Source: Microbacterium halimionae (GTDB lineage: Bacteria; Actinomycetota; Actinomycetes; Actinomycetales; Microbacteriaceae). Taken from it: a stretch of DNA of 64,000 nt. Below the pieces are notes generated by a model. The model did not search any database and was not told where the DNA came from. It worked only from the letters and a program-made list of their open reading frames with translations. This document shows, in pieces, positions 17,968 through 25,454 of the stretch (positions are counted from its first letter, which is position 1; every line of letters starts with the position of its first letter). Position numbers and translations under genes: made by a program. The stretch is taken from the NCBI RefSeq assembly GCF_011761265.1, contig NZ_JAAOZB010000002.1:372001-436000 (forward strand). The letters are read 5' to 3'.

Positions 17968-18795
17968 ATGGAAGCACAGGGGCAGCTACCGTCATCAGCA
18001 TCGCGACGACTCGCGCTGGAGCATTCACGGGTGTTGGCCGAGCAAGCTGACCGTCATGCCGTAACGCTCGAATCAATCCTCGCGATTTTGCGATCGAATC
18101 GCCTCGACGACCGTGCAGCGCGAACAATGGTGACGGATGTCGCAACGACGGCGCTGGTCGGACTCCGCATGGTCACAGACGAGCAACGCAGCAGCATCCT
18201 CGAGCCAGTCGTTGGTGCGTTCGCGCGGTTGCGATCCGATCTTCATCCCCTGGTCCGCTTCGGTGAACTCGATGTGCAGTTTGTGGAGCCTCCCGCAACG
18301 GGGCGAGCACTGCCCGGCGAAGTTGCTCACGCCGCGCGAGCTATCGTTCGAAGCGCTGTGCTCGCTTTTGTCGACAAAGGCGAAACGCGTCGTGTGCGTA
18401 TCCAATGGGACTGCGACGGCCTCAACCTGCTGATCGGCATTCGCGACGACGGTCGGGGCGATCTCACACCTCACGATGATTCGCTTCGGCCCATCGCCGA
18501 GAAGGTTTCAGCGCTCGACGGTGTACTCGCGGTTTCTGCGACGCCCGGTTGGGGGTCTTCCCTTGATATTCGGTTGCCCCTTGATCCACCCGCCGAGCCC
18601 GAGCCTCTTGCCGACTCAGTCGAATTGACTGCGCGTGAGCGCGATGTGCTGCGCCTGGTGGCTTCGGGCGCTCGCAATCGCCTCGTGGCATCGACCCTTG
18701 GCATTAGCGAGAACACCGTCAAGTTCCATGTCTCGAATCTGCTTCACAAAACAGGGACCAGTGGTCGCGCAGAACTTGCGGCGCTGGCGCACTGA
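17968..18795 (+). CDS. One-protein regulator: histidine-kinase-like ATPase plus LuxR-type HTH
   Basis: The 275-residue protein has an N-terminal helical part (1-110). A GHKL-type ATPase-like domain follows (about 120-205; AIVRSAVLAFVDKGE, LLIGIRDDGRGDL as the G1 box, then GWGSSLDIRLPL as the G2-like box). The C-terminus is a LuxR/NarL helix-turn-helix (about 212-275; LTARERDVLRLVASGARNRL, then TLGISENTVKFHVSNLL). I see no phospho-acceptor His in a DHp helix and no receiver domain. Kinase output and DNA binding therefore seem fused in one chain. Divergent from hxlBA, it is the likely regulator of the formaldehyde pathway (inference). The signal could be formaldehyde or a nucleotide. Confidence 0.8.
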   Translation: MEAQGQLPSSASRRLALEHSRVLAEQADRHAVTLESILAILRSNRLDDRAARTMVTDVATTALVGLRMVTDEQRSSILEPVVGAFARLRSDLHPLVRFGELDVQFVEPPATGRALPGEVAHAARAIVRSAVLAFVDKGETRRVRIQWDCDGLNLLIGIRDDGRGDLTPHDDSLRPIAEKVSALDGVLAVSATPGWGSSLDIRLPLDPPAEPEPLADSVELTARERDVLRLVASGARNRLVASTLGISENTVKFHVSNLLHKTGTSGRAELAALAH

Positions 18796-18815
18796 GCCAC
18801 GAAGCGCACCAATAT

Positions 18816-19304
18816 TTAGCGCGCGCTCGGCTCGTCGAACGTCCAACGGTCGGGCTCGTCGAAGTCGATGGACGCCCAATCCGAAGCATTCCACTCGAAC
18901 ACGGCAACTGCGCACGTGGGCATTTCCGTCACTTCGCCGTCGGTGAGGCGCTCGACGAGCGTGCTGAGGCCAGGGTCGTGCGCCACGATCACGGCAGTAC
19001 TGCCATCGGTCTCGGATGCCACCTCGAGAAGCACTCGGGGTGGGGCGCCATAGAGACGCGCGTCGCGAGTGACGTCGACACCCAGCGCGTGGCCGAAGGC
19101 ATCCGCCGTCGTTGCTGCGCGAAGCGCGGTGCTCGACACAATCGCATCGGGCTTCACACCGGCGGCGGAAAAGGTGGCCGCCAGCCGCTCGGCCATACGG
19201 GGTGCGTCGCCCTGACCGCGGCGGTTGAGCGGACGCTCATGATCATCGAGAAAGGCATTGCCCCAGTCAGACTTCGCGTGGCGCACGAGCACGAGGGTGA
19301 TCAT
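18816..19304 (-). CDS. SixA-type histidine phosphatase
   Basis: A 162-residue histidine-phosphatase-superfamily protein. The catalytic RHG-like motif appears as LVRHAKSDWG at the N-terminus. DERPLNRRGQGDAPRMAERL-type sequence, STALRAATTADAF and VIVAHDPGLSTL complete the fold. SixA-type enzymes dephosphorylate phosphohistidine or small phosphates; the substrate here is unknown. ATG 19304 places the RHA motif correctly and overlaps the preceding stop in an ATGA arrangement, indicating coupling in the four-gene minus-strand operon. Confidence 0.88.
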   Translation of the reverse strand: MITLVLVRHAKSDWGNAFLDDHERPLNRRGQGDAPRMAERLAATFSAAGVKPDAIVSSTALRAATTADAFGHALGVDVTRDARLYGAPPRVLLEVASETDGSTAVIVAHDPGLSTLVERLTDGEVTEMPTCAVAVFEWNASDWASIDFDEPDRWTFDEPSAR

Positions 19305-19654
19305 GCTTTCACCGGCAAATACGCCCACGCGGTGCGTCCGCTGACGAGAGTGACTTCGCTGCGGCAACCGCGTGACGCTTCGTAATTATCGATGGCATCA
19401 AGCTCCGCATCAGTGACTTCGAAGACAAAACCAATGACTTTGTCGAGCGCACTGCCCGTGCCGCGCACGCGTGCGTGAGTGTTCACACCGGGTGCGTCAT
19501 CTCGAGGATCGTCGACTTCTACGTAGTCAACCGTGTAACCAGTGAGCACATCTACCTCGCATGTCACCAAATGCCCGAGGGTGTCGAGCTGCACGGCGGG
19601 CGAGCGCAGCGTGCCGTAGCTGAAGAGCAGCTGAGCTGGTTGCGGAGTGGCCAC
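19301..19654 (-). CDS. Gamma-glutamylcyclotransferase-like (AIG2) protein
   Basis: A 117-residue single-domain protein with the family N-terminus LLFSYGTLRSP (YGTLR phosphate/substrate loop). GFVFEVTDAELDAIDNYEA supplies the conserved Glu/Asp region and WAYLPVKA the last strand. AIG2/GGCT-like folds cyclise gamma-glutamyl groups, but many bacterial members have unknown substrates. It follows DUF445 by 9 bp and overlaps the SixA gene by 4 bp. Confidence 0.85.
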   Translation of the reverse strand: MATPQPAQLLFSYGTLRSPAVQLDTLGHLVTCEVDVLTGYTVDYVEVDDPRDDAPGVNTHARVRGTGSALDKVIGFVFEVTDAELDAIDNYEASRGCRSEVTLVSGRTAWAYLPVKA

Positions 19655-19663
19655 GGCCCCAGG

Positions 19664-20938
19664 CTACCCGCGGAGGAACGCCTCGGCGAGTGTGAAAATT
19701 GCAAGTCCCGCAAGAGAGCCAACAATGGTTCCGTTGAGGCGGATATATTGCAGGTCACGGCCCACCATGAGCTCAATCTTCTCGGTTGTTTCAGCGGCAT
19801 CCCACCGCTCGACTGTGTCGGTGATGATCGAGGCGATGTCGTGTCGGTAGCGCTCCACGAGGAACACGGCGGCGTCCGTCACCCAGCCATCGATTCGCGC
19901 TTGAAGCGCAGCGTCAGAGGTGAGGCGGTCACCGACGTCAGCGAGCGCCCGTGCGGCCCGAATGCGCAGCGCACTCTCGGGGTCCGCAAGAGATGTGAGA
20001 AGCCCAGACTTTGCCGTGTCCCACAGGCTCGCCGCAAGCTCGCGCACGCGCGGACTGTCGAACACCCCAGACTTCGTGCTCTCAAGACTCGCAATTGTTT
20101 CGGGATCATTCTGGAGGTTCTGGGCGAGGCGCGCCAGGTAACCATCAAGAGCAATACGGGCGGGATGCTGCGGCTCAGCAGCGATCGCGGCGACAAGTTT
20201 TACGGCCTCGTTGTATGCGGCTTCATCGACAAGGCGCCGCGCGACCGATGGCACCCACGACGGCAGCCTCCGCGAGAGGAGGCCCGTGAACGACGTCTGG
20301 TTGGTACGGAGCCAGGTGGCAATTGTGTCGACACCGAGGTCTACGGCGCCGTGATGCGCACCCGAGGAGACCACCTGTTCAAGGCGCTCGCCAAGAGGCG
20401 GGCCCCACTGTGGCTCGATCAGATGCTCCCGTGCGAGGCTTTCGAGCACATCTCCGACGTCATCATCGCTCAGCGCCTGCAGCACGCCGGCGGCCATGGT
20501 GGCGCCTTCGGCGCTCACGCGCTCTGCATGCGCTGGATCGCGCAGCCATTCACCGAGGCGCGCAGCAACAGACGTTTCCTCGAGCTTTGTGCGTACGACA
20601 TCCGCTGACAAAAAGTTTGTCTCGACGAATTCGCCGAGCGATCGTCCGATCTCGTCTTTGCGGCTCGGAATGATCGCCGTGTGCGGGATCTTGATGCCGA
20701 GCGGATGCCGAAACAGCGCTGTCACGGCAAACCAGTCTGCGAGCGCGCCAACCATTCCGCCTTCCGCCGCGGCACGGACATATGCGAAAGCAGGCATGCT
20801 CTCTTGCAGCACGAACGAGATGACGAAGACTATCGCCAGCGCAACGAGTGCGCCGAGCGCTATGCCTTTCATCACTCGAAGGGCGCGGCGACGCTCCTGG
20901 TCTGCGGGGCTCAAGAGAGAAGTGGGAGTGTGGGGCAT
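19664..20938 (-). CDS. DUF445 family membrane protein
   Basis: A 424-residue protein with an N-terminal membrane helix (GALVALAIVFVISFVLQ) and a second hydrophobic stretch at the C-terminus (LNGTIVGSLAGLAIFTLAEAFL). Between them is the DUF445/YjiN-type region (ALADWFAVTALFRHPLGIKIPHTAIIP, DEIGRSLGEFVETNFL). Function is unknown; the family is thought to sit in the membrane with a long helical cytoplasmic or outer part. Its ATG shares one base with the stop of the acyl-CoA dehydrogenase gene, so the two are coupled. Confidence 0.9.
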   Translation of the reverse strand: MPHTPTSLLSPADQERRRALRVMKGIALGALVALAIVFVISFVLQESMPAFAYVRAAAEGGMVGALADWFAVTALFRHPLGIKIPHTAIIPSRKDEIGRSLGEFVETNFLSADVVRTKLEETSVAARLGEWLRDPAHAERVSAEGATMAAGVLQALSDDDVGDVLESLAREHLIEPQWGPPLGERLEQVVSSGAHHGAVDLGVDTIATWLRTNQTSFTGLLSRRLPSWVPSVARRLVDEAAYNEAVKLVAAIAAEPQHPARIALDGYLARLAQNLQNDPETIASLESTKSGVFDSPRVRELAASLWDTAKSGLLTSLADPESALRIRAARALADVGDRLTSDAALQARIDGWVTDAAVFLVERYRHDIASIITDTVERWDAAETTEKIELMVGRDLQYIRLNGTIVGSLAGLAIFTLAEAFLRG

Positions 20939-22104
20939 CAGCTACTCATCGGTCCGAGCCATGCCGACGCCGCAGTCGAGTGCGCGGACTCTGGGTCAGA
21001 GGGGTGGAACATGCCCGCGAGCACATCGCGGTAGAGGCGGCCAAGCTCTGACGCCGAACGGTAGGACGACCCGCCACCGACGAGCATGGCGTTGTCGACG
21101 ACGTCTTTCGCAGCAACTACCGCGCGGTGCTTCACTCCGCTGAGGAGCGAGAACCAGCGTGCGCCGTGGTCGACGGCATTGTCGATGTCTTCGGAAAGCG
21201 CCGCGATCTGCGGACCGAGCGCATCGTAGGTAAGAGCCATATCGGCAATGCGCCAGCGGATGTCGGGATCATCGCTGTACGCTTTTCCTGTTTTCTTAGA
21301 CGTGCGCTTCTTCGCAATCTCTACCGCAAGATCGAGGGCTCGCCGCGCGATACCGGTGTAGACAGACGCCACGAGCACTTCGAACACACTGAAGATTCCA
21401 AAGACGATCGGATCGGGGTTTGGCCCTGGCGCGATCTTTCGCACGACGCGATCAGGCGACGCCACCGCACCATGAAGCTCGGTCGTGCGGCTCTGCGTGC
21501 CGCGCATGCCGACCGTGTCCCAGTCATCATGCGTGACGATCGCTTCTGTTCGTGGCACGAACGCGTAGACCATCTTCGGGCCGTCAGGGCTTGTCGTGTC
21601 GAGCCCGTGGAGCCCCAACTGGGTCCACACCGGACTGAGCGAGGTGAAAATCTTGGTGCCGGTGAAAGAGTACGAGCCGTCGGGGTGAGGCGTGGCATCC
21701 GTATCGCTGCCGAAGAGCACGAGATCATTGCCAGCTTCGCTGATGCCGAAGGCGAAGACCTCGCCACCCACCGCGCCCTCTTGCACGAATCGGAGGTCAT
21801 CGATGCCTCGGTCAGCGAGCACCTTGGCAACGCCCGTCCAGACGAGGTGCATGTTGATCGCAAGCGCCGTGGCGGGAGCCGCCCCCGCGAGACGCTGCTG
21901 CAACATTGCGACCTCGGCGATGCTGAGCCCGGCCCCACCGAGCTCTGTCGGCACCAACACCGACAGATACCCGGCTGCTTTCAACTCGCTGAGGTCTTCG
22001 TCGGGGAAGGCATTTTGCGCGTCGTAGCCCGCGCCGCGAGAGCGAATCCGCTCGATCAGATCATCAGGCAGGATGTCGCGAGGGTCGAACACCGAAGAAG
22101 TCAC
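20938..22104 (-). CDS. Acyl-CoA dehydrogenase-family flavoenzyme
   Basis: A 388-residue FAD-dependent enzyme. It has the N-terminal helical domain (DLIERIRSRGAGYD, LSELKAAGYLSVLVP), the mid-beta domain (FGISEAGND, SYSFTGTKIFTSLSPVWTQLG) and the C-terminal helical domain (VFEVLVASVYTGIARRALDLAVE, VGGGSSYRS). The usual catalytic Glu position is not obvious, so a monooxygenase-like or nitroalkane-type relative cannot be excluded. GTG 22104 gives a normal family start; an ATG at 22185 would directly abut the divergent DUF389 gene and leave no promoter space. First gene of the minus-strand operon. Confidence 0.87.
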   Translation of the reverse strand: MTSSVFDPRDILPDDLIERIRSRGAGYDAQNAFPDEDLSELKAAGYLSVLVPTELGGAGLSIAEVAMLQQRLAGAAPATALAINMHLVWTGVAKVLADRGIDDLRFVQEGAVGGEVFAFGISEAGNDLVLFGSDTDATPHPDGSYSFTGTKIFTSLSPVWTQLGLHGLDTTSPDGPKMVYAFVPRTEAIVTHDDWDTVGMRGTQSRTTELHGAVASPDRVVRKIAPGPNPDPIVFGIFSVFEVLVASVYTGIARRALDLAVEIAKKRTSKKTGKAYSDDPDIRWRIADMALTYDALGPQIAALSEDIDNAVDHGARWFSLLSGVKHRAVVAAKDVVDNAMLVGGGSSYRSASELGRLYRDVLAGMFHPSDPESAHSTAASAWLGPMSS

Positions 22105-22185
22105 AGTCTTTATTCTTGCGCTCTTGACGACATCCGGACGTTTTTGCCCATTGGATACTGTTATTGGTTCGGCCAAGATGTGCAT

Positions 22186-23178
22186 ATGGCCTCGCTGTCG
22201 CAGTTTCTGCTGCCCGATTCACAACGGCAAGGCGTCGACGATGTGCGCGACGCGCTCGACCTCACCCGAGGTGATGCTGTCGGCAAGCGCAGCGGGTTCC
22301 TCATCATGCTCATTCTGTCGGGCGTCATCGCGGTCGCAGGGGTACTGGCCGATTCGACGGCGACAGTCATTGGCGCCATGATTATCGCGCCTCTCGGAAC
22401 CCCGATTCTTGGAATTGGGCTTGCCCTCGTCATCGGTCGGCGAAGCCTGCTGGTGCGCTCGATTCTTTGGGTGCTTGCGAGTGTCGTCATCGTGGTGGTC
22501 ATCGGGTACGGACTGTCGATCATCTTGCCGCACGGTTCTTCGCTCTCGACAAACTCGCAAATTACCGGCCGCACCTCCCCGCAACTCGTGGACCTTCTGG
22601 CCGCAATGGCGACGGGTACCGCCGGCGCCTTCGCGATGTGTCGGCGGGATCTGAGCGCCATCCTCCCCGGAGTCGCTATTGCGATCTCGCTCGTTCCACC
22701 ACTCGGCGTGGTCGGCGTCTGCGCCGGGCAAGGCGACTGGGATAGCGCGCTCGGCGCACTGATCCTCTTTCTATCGAACGTGATTTCACTCGTGATCGCT
22801 GGCAGCATCGTCTTCACTCTTGCGGGATTCGCGCGCGCGGTTGGATCATCACGCACGGCCAACCGCAAACGTGCGTATGCGATCGTCGGTGTGCTTTCGA
22901 CAGTGATCATTCTCCCGCTCGCGTTGAACACGACAGTGACAGTGCTGATCGCCACCTGGACGCAAGAAATTCACGCGTCTGCGGAAGAGTGGCTCAGCGA
23001 CGTCGACGGCGCACGCGTGGGAGGTGTGTCATGGGTTGGCCTCGATGCCACTGTGAAGGTCGCGACTCCTGACGGCACAGTGCCAGCGACGAGTGGCTTG
23101 GAATCAGACCTCACCCTCCCGGATTTCGTGAGCGTTGTGGTCGAAGTCGGCGTCGAAGCGACGTACTCGGTGCGGTAA
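22186..23178 (+). CDS. DUF389 (TIGR00341-type) membrane protein
   Basis: A 330-residue membrane protein with about six to seven hydrophobic segments beginning at residue ~40 (FLIMLILSGVIAVAGVLAD). The DUF389 signature follows: STATVIGAMIIAPLGTPILGIGLALVIG, then GTAGAFAMCRRDLSAILPGVAIAISLVPPLGVVGV. Its function is unknown. Although the frame stays open 353 codons upstream, that extension is antisense to the acyl-CoA dehydrogenase gene and lacks family sequence, so ATG 22186 is the start. Confidence 0.88.
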   Translation: MASLSQFLLPDSQRQGVDDVRDALDLTRGDAVGKRSGFLIMLILSGVIAVAGVLADSTATVIGAMIIAPLGTPILGIGLALVIGRRSLLVRSILWVLASVVIVVVIGYGLSIILPHGSSLSTNSQITGRTSPQLVDLLAAMATGTAGAFAMCRRDLSAILPGVAIAISLVPPLGVVGVCAGQGDWDSALGALILFLSNVISLVIAGSIVFTLAGFARAVGSSRTANRKRAYAIVGVLSTVIILPLALNTTVTVLIATWTQEIHASAEEWLSDVDGARVGGVSWVGLDATVKVATPDGTVPATSGLESDLTLPDFVSVVVEVGVEATYSVR

Positions 23179-23197
23179 CGCTCACAGCATCGCGGAT

Positions 23198-24403
23198 TTA
23201 CGTGATCGTTTCGACCGGTTCGGTGTCGGGTATCGGACTCGGGTCGCGGTGGCGCAAATCGGGGAAAGCCCGCACGAACACGATGCTGACGATGAGCCCT
23301 ACGAACATGAAGCCAAACGCTGCGGCATAGGCCCCAACGTGACCGACTCCGTCAACGAGGAATCCCGCGACAGCCGAACCCGCTGCAGCTCCGATCAGCT
23401 GACCTGTGCCGATCCACCCGTACGCTTCGGCGGTTTCGCTGAACTTCACACTCGCCGAGGTCATCGCAAAGATCACGGCGAGTGCCGGCGCAATGCCGAT
23501 ACCGGCAATGATGAGTGAGCCGCCGAGCCACCACGCATTGAGCGCGAACATCGTGGTGGCGAGACCGATCGTGACGATGAGAAGGCGCCGAGCCATCGAC
23601 CACGGGCTGATTGGTCGGTGGCCCATGCCCAATCCGCCCGCGAGGCTTCCGATACCGAAGACGGCGAGGATGAGGCCGGCTTCAAGTCCCCCCTCGTCGA
23701 ATTCGGCGACAACGCCCGCTTCGACAGCCGAGCACGCGCCAATGAGAAGGAAACCGACAGCAGTTGCCATGAGTACCGGCGGCTTCGCGAGAACGCGGCC
23801 AAGCTTTCGGCGACTGCGCGGAATTCGGACGCGCCCGACCTCGGGGGAGAGGATGAACCACGACCCGCCGCCAACGAGGATTGCGGCGATCAGGAGAAGC
23901 GCCGGCACGGTGCCAGCCTGCGTTGCGACAAAAGTGATCAGCACCGGCGCCAAGATCCAGATGATCTCTTGCAGCGATGCATCGAGTGAATAGAGCGGAG
24001 AGAGCTGCCGCGAGTTCACAAGCTTGGGGTAGATGGTGCGCGCTGCAGATTGAATCGGCGGGGTCGTGAGCCCGGCAATGAGCCCGAGAGCCATGTAGGC
24101 CGGAAGAACCATCTCGACCAGCGCGAGTGTTGTGATGGCGATCGCGCAGAGCACTGTGGTGAGAGTGAGCACTTTACGCATGCCCCACAACCCCATCCAA
24201 CGACTCGTGACAGGTCCAGAGATTGCCTGGCCCACAGAGGTCGCCGCAAGCACGAGGCCAGCGGAACCATAGGAACCCGTCACGTGCTCGATATGGAGCA
24301 GGATCGCAAGACTCGTCATTCCGTTGGGAAAACGTGCGGTCAACTGTGCTGCGATGATACGTCCGACACCCGGGGTGCGCAGAAGGTCGCGGTAGCTGGC
24401 CAT
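23198..24403 (-). CDS. Major facilitator superfamily transporter
   Basis: A 401-residue protein with about twelve hydrophobic helices (AGLVLAATSVGQAISGPVTSRW, MGLWGMRKVLTLTTVLCAIAITTLALV). It fits DHA1-like drug/metabolite exporters by length and layout; the substrate cannot be read from the sequence. The C-terminus is charged and cytoplasmic. Convergent with DUF389 and divergent from nrdHIEF. Confidence 0.87.
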   Translation of the reverse strand: MASYRDLLRTPGVGRIIAAQLTARFPNGMTSLAILLHIEHVTGSYGSAGLVLAATSVGQAISGPVTSRWMGLWGMRKVLTLTTVLCAIAITTLALVEMVLPAYMALGLIAGLTTPPIQSAARTIYPKLVNSRQLSPLYSLDASLQEIIWILAPVLITFVATQAGTVPALLLIAAILVGGGSWFILSPEVGRVRIPRSRRKLGRVLAKPPVLMATAVGFLLIGACSAVEAGVVAEFDEGGLEAGLILAVFGIGSLAGGLGMGHRPISPWSMARRLLIVTIGLATTMFALNAWWLGGSLIIAGIGIAPALAVIFAMTSASVKFSETAEAYGWIGTGQLIGAAAGSAVAGFLVDGVGHVGAYAAAFGFMFVGLIVSIVFVRAFPDLRHRDPSPIPDTEPVETIT

Positions 24404-24666
24404 GTCATAACGCTAGCGCTCAAAAAGACTTGACTTGGTGCATTCGATCGAGCGCTGCGCGACACGCCGAAGCCGTCGTCGTCGACGACATTGAATGTCG
24501 GAGGTGCCCCATATCGTCACATCTGTGGAGAACGGTCGAGTGGGAGCAAGAAAACCGCACGATTCAGGCTCTTTTCGGTGACGACTGCAGCTTCCATGCT
24601 GTGGATGAAACGGTGGAGAACCTGTGTTGAACATGGGGATAACGGTGGAAAACTACATCCGTGTAA
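24404..24666 (+). other. Non-coding region with cluster of DnaA-box-like 9-mers
   Basis: No gene is visible in this part of the 372-bp gap before nrdH. It holds five G-strand variants of the DnaA box complement: TGTGGAGAA (24524), TGTGGATGA (24600), GGTGGAGAA (24612), TGGGGATAA (24634) and GGTGGAAAA (24645). None is a perfect consensus. DnaA is known to regulate nrd genes in E. coli; a similar role here is inference. Confidence 0.45.
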
Positions 24667-24714
24667 CTACTACCCCTAGTGGTGCTTTCCAATGTCCGTA
24701 CCCATATGTAGTAT
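24667..24714 (+). promoter_or_regulatory. Tandem NrdR boxes and nrdH promoter
   Basis: CTACTACCCCTAGTGG (24667-24682) and TACCCATATGTAGTAT (24699-24714) both fit the NrdR box (ACACwATATATwGTGT) at its conserved core and start 32 bp apart, about three helical turns, as is typical for NrdR. The second matches better. A candidate promoter, TTTCCA (24686) with 17-bp spacing to TAGTAT (24709), places the second box over the -10. NrdR would repress when dATP is high. Confidence 0.65.
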
Positions 24715-24775
24715 TGAGTTCCTGGCGGCGCACCGTCGGGACACAGTAAAGATTTTGAGGGGAAACGGGGCCAAT

Positions 24776-25009
24776 ATGGCAATCACTGTTTACACCAAGC
24801 CCTCCTGCGTTCAGTGCACGGCGACATATCGCGCATTGGATTCCAAGGGCATCGAGTACGAAATTCACGACCTCTCGCAGGACCCCGCGGCCCTCGAGCA
24901 GGTAAAGGCACTGGGTTACCTCCAGGCACCGGTCGTCGTGACAGACGGCGACCACTGGTCGGGCTTCCGTCCCGACAAGATCGACGAGCTCGCCAGCCGT
25001 CTGGTCTAA
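24776..25009 (+). CDS. nrdH: Glutaredoxin-like electron donor NrdH
   Basis: A 77-residue redoxin, [20 protein letters not shown], with the CxxC active site (CVQC), and the C-terminal [19 protein letters not shown] motif typical of NrdH. It reduces NrdE during ribonucleotide reduction, itself reduced by thioredoxin reductase. ATG 24776 gives the normal length; the longer frame above it overlaps the promoter. First gene of nrdHIEF. Confidence 0.96.
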   Translation: MAITVYTKPSCVQCTATYRALDSKGIEYEIHDLSQDPAALEQVKALGYLQAPVVVTDGDHWSGFRPDKIDELASRLV

Positions 25010-25013
25010 CGAA

Positions 25014-25454
25014 ATGACCAGGGCGGTTGCAACATCGGCACCGCTCCTCGTCTACTTCTCGAGCGTGTCGGGAAACACCGCGCGTTTCATTGAGAAGTTG
25101 GGGATGCCGGCAGAGCGAATTCCGCTCCAGCCGAAAGATGCCCCCCTCGAGGTCAACGAACCTTTTGTCTTGGTCACCCCGACATATGGGGGTGGCCAAG
25201 GACGTGGGGAAGAGGGCGGCGCGGTTCCGAAGCAGGTTATTCGCTTCTTGAATCAAGAACAGAACCGCCGCCACATCCGAGGAGTGATCTCCGCGGGAAA
25301 TACGAACTTCGGTGAGGCCTTTTGTCTTGCCGGTGACATCATCAGCCGCAAGTGCAACGTGCCGCACATGTACCGGCTAGAACTCTTCGGCACGCCTGAA
25401 GATGTCGATCGCGTGAGCGACGGATTGGAAAAATGGTGGAGACAACAGCACTGA
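25014..25454 (+). CDS. nrdI: Flavodoxin-like protein NrdI
   Basis: A 146-residue FMN protein of the NrdI family. The phosphate-loop motif is [15 protein letters not shown], then [22 protein letters not shown] and [19 protein letters not shown]. It supplies the oxidant for assembling the Mn(III)2-tyrosyl radical in NrdF. It starts 4 bp after nrdH, and its last 22 bases overlap the nrdE start. Confidence 0.96.
   Translation: MTRAVATSAPLLVYFSSVSGNTARFIEKLGMPAERIPLQPKDAPLEVNEPFVLVTPTYGGGQGRGEEGGAVPKQVIRFLNQEQNRRHIRGVISAGNTNFGEAFCLAGDIISRKCNVPHMYRLELFGTPEDVDRVSDGLEKWWRQQH

Noticed and set aside
19475..20608. Long open frame opposite DUF445
   Set aside because: High-GC shadow frame of a well-supported membrane protein; composition is Arg/Gly-rich without motifs.
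21127..22185. 353-codon open extension in front of the DUF389 protein
   Set aside because: It is antisense to the acyl-CoA dehydrogenase gene and has Arg/His-rich composition with no family sequence; the membrane protein begins at 22186.
24504..24660. Chromosomal origin (oriC)
   Set aside because: The DnaA-like 9-mers are imperfect, and dnaA, dnaN and recF are absent from the area.
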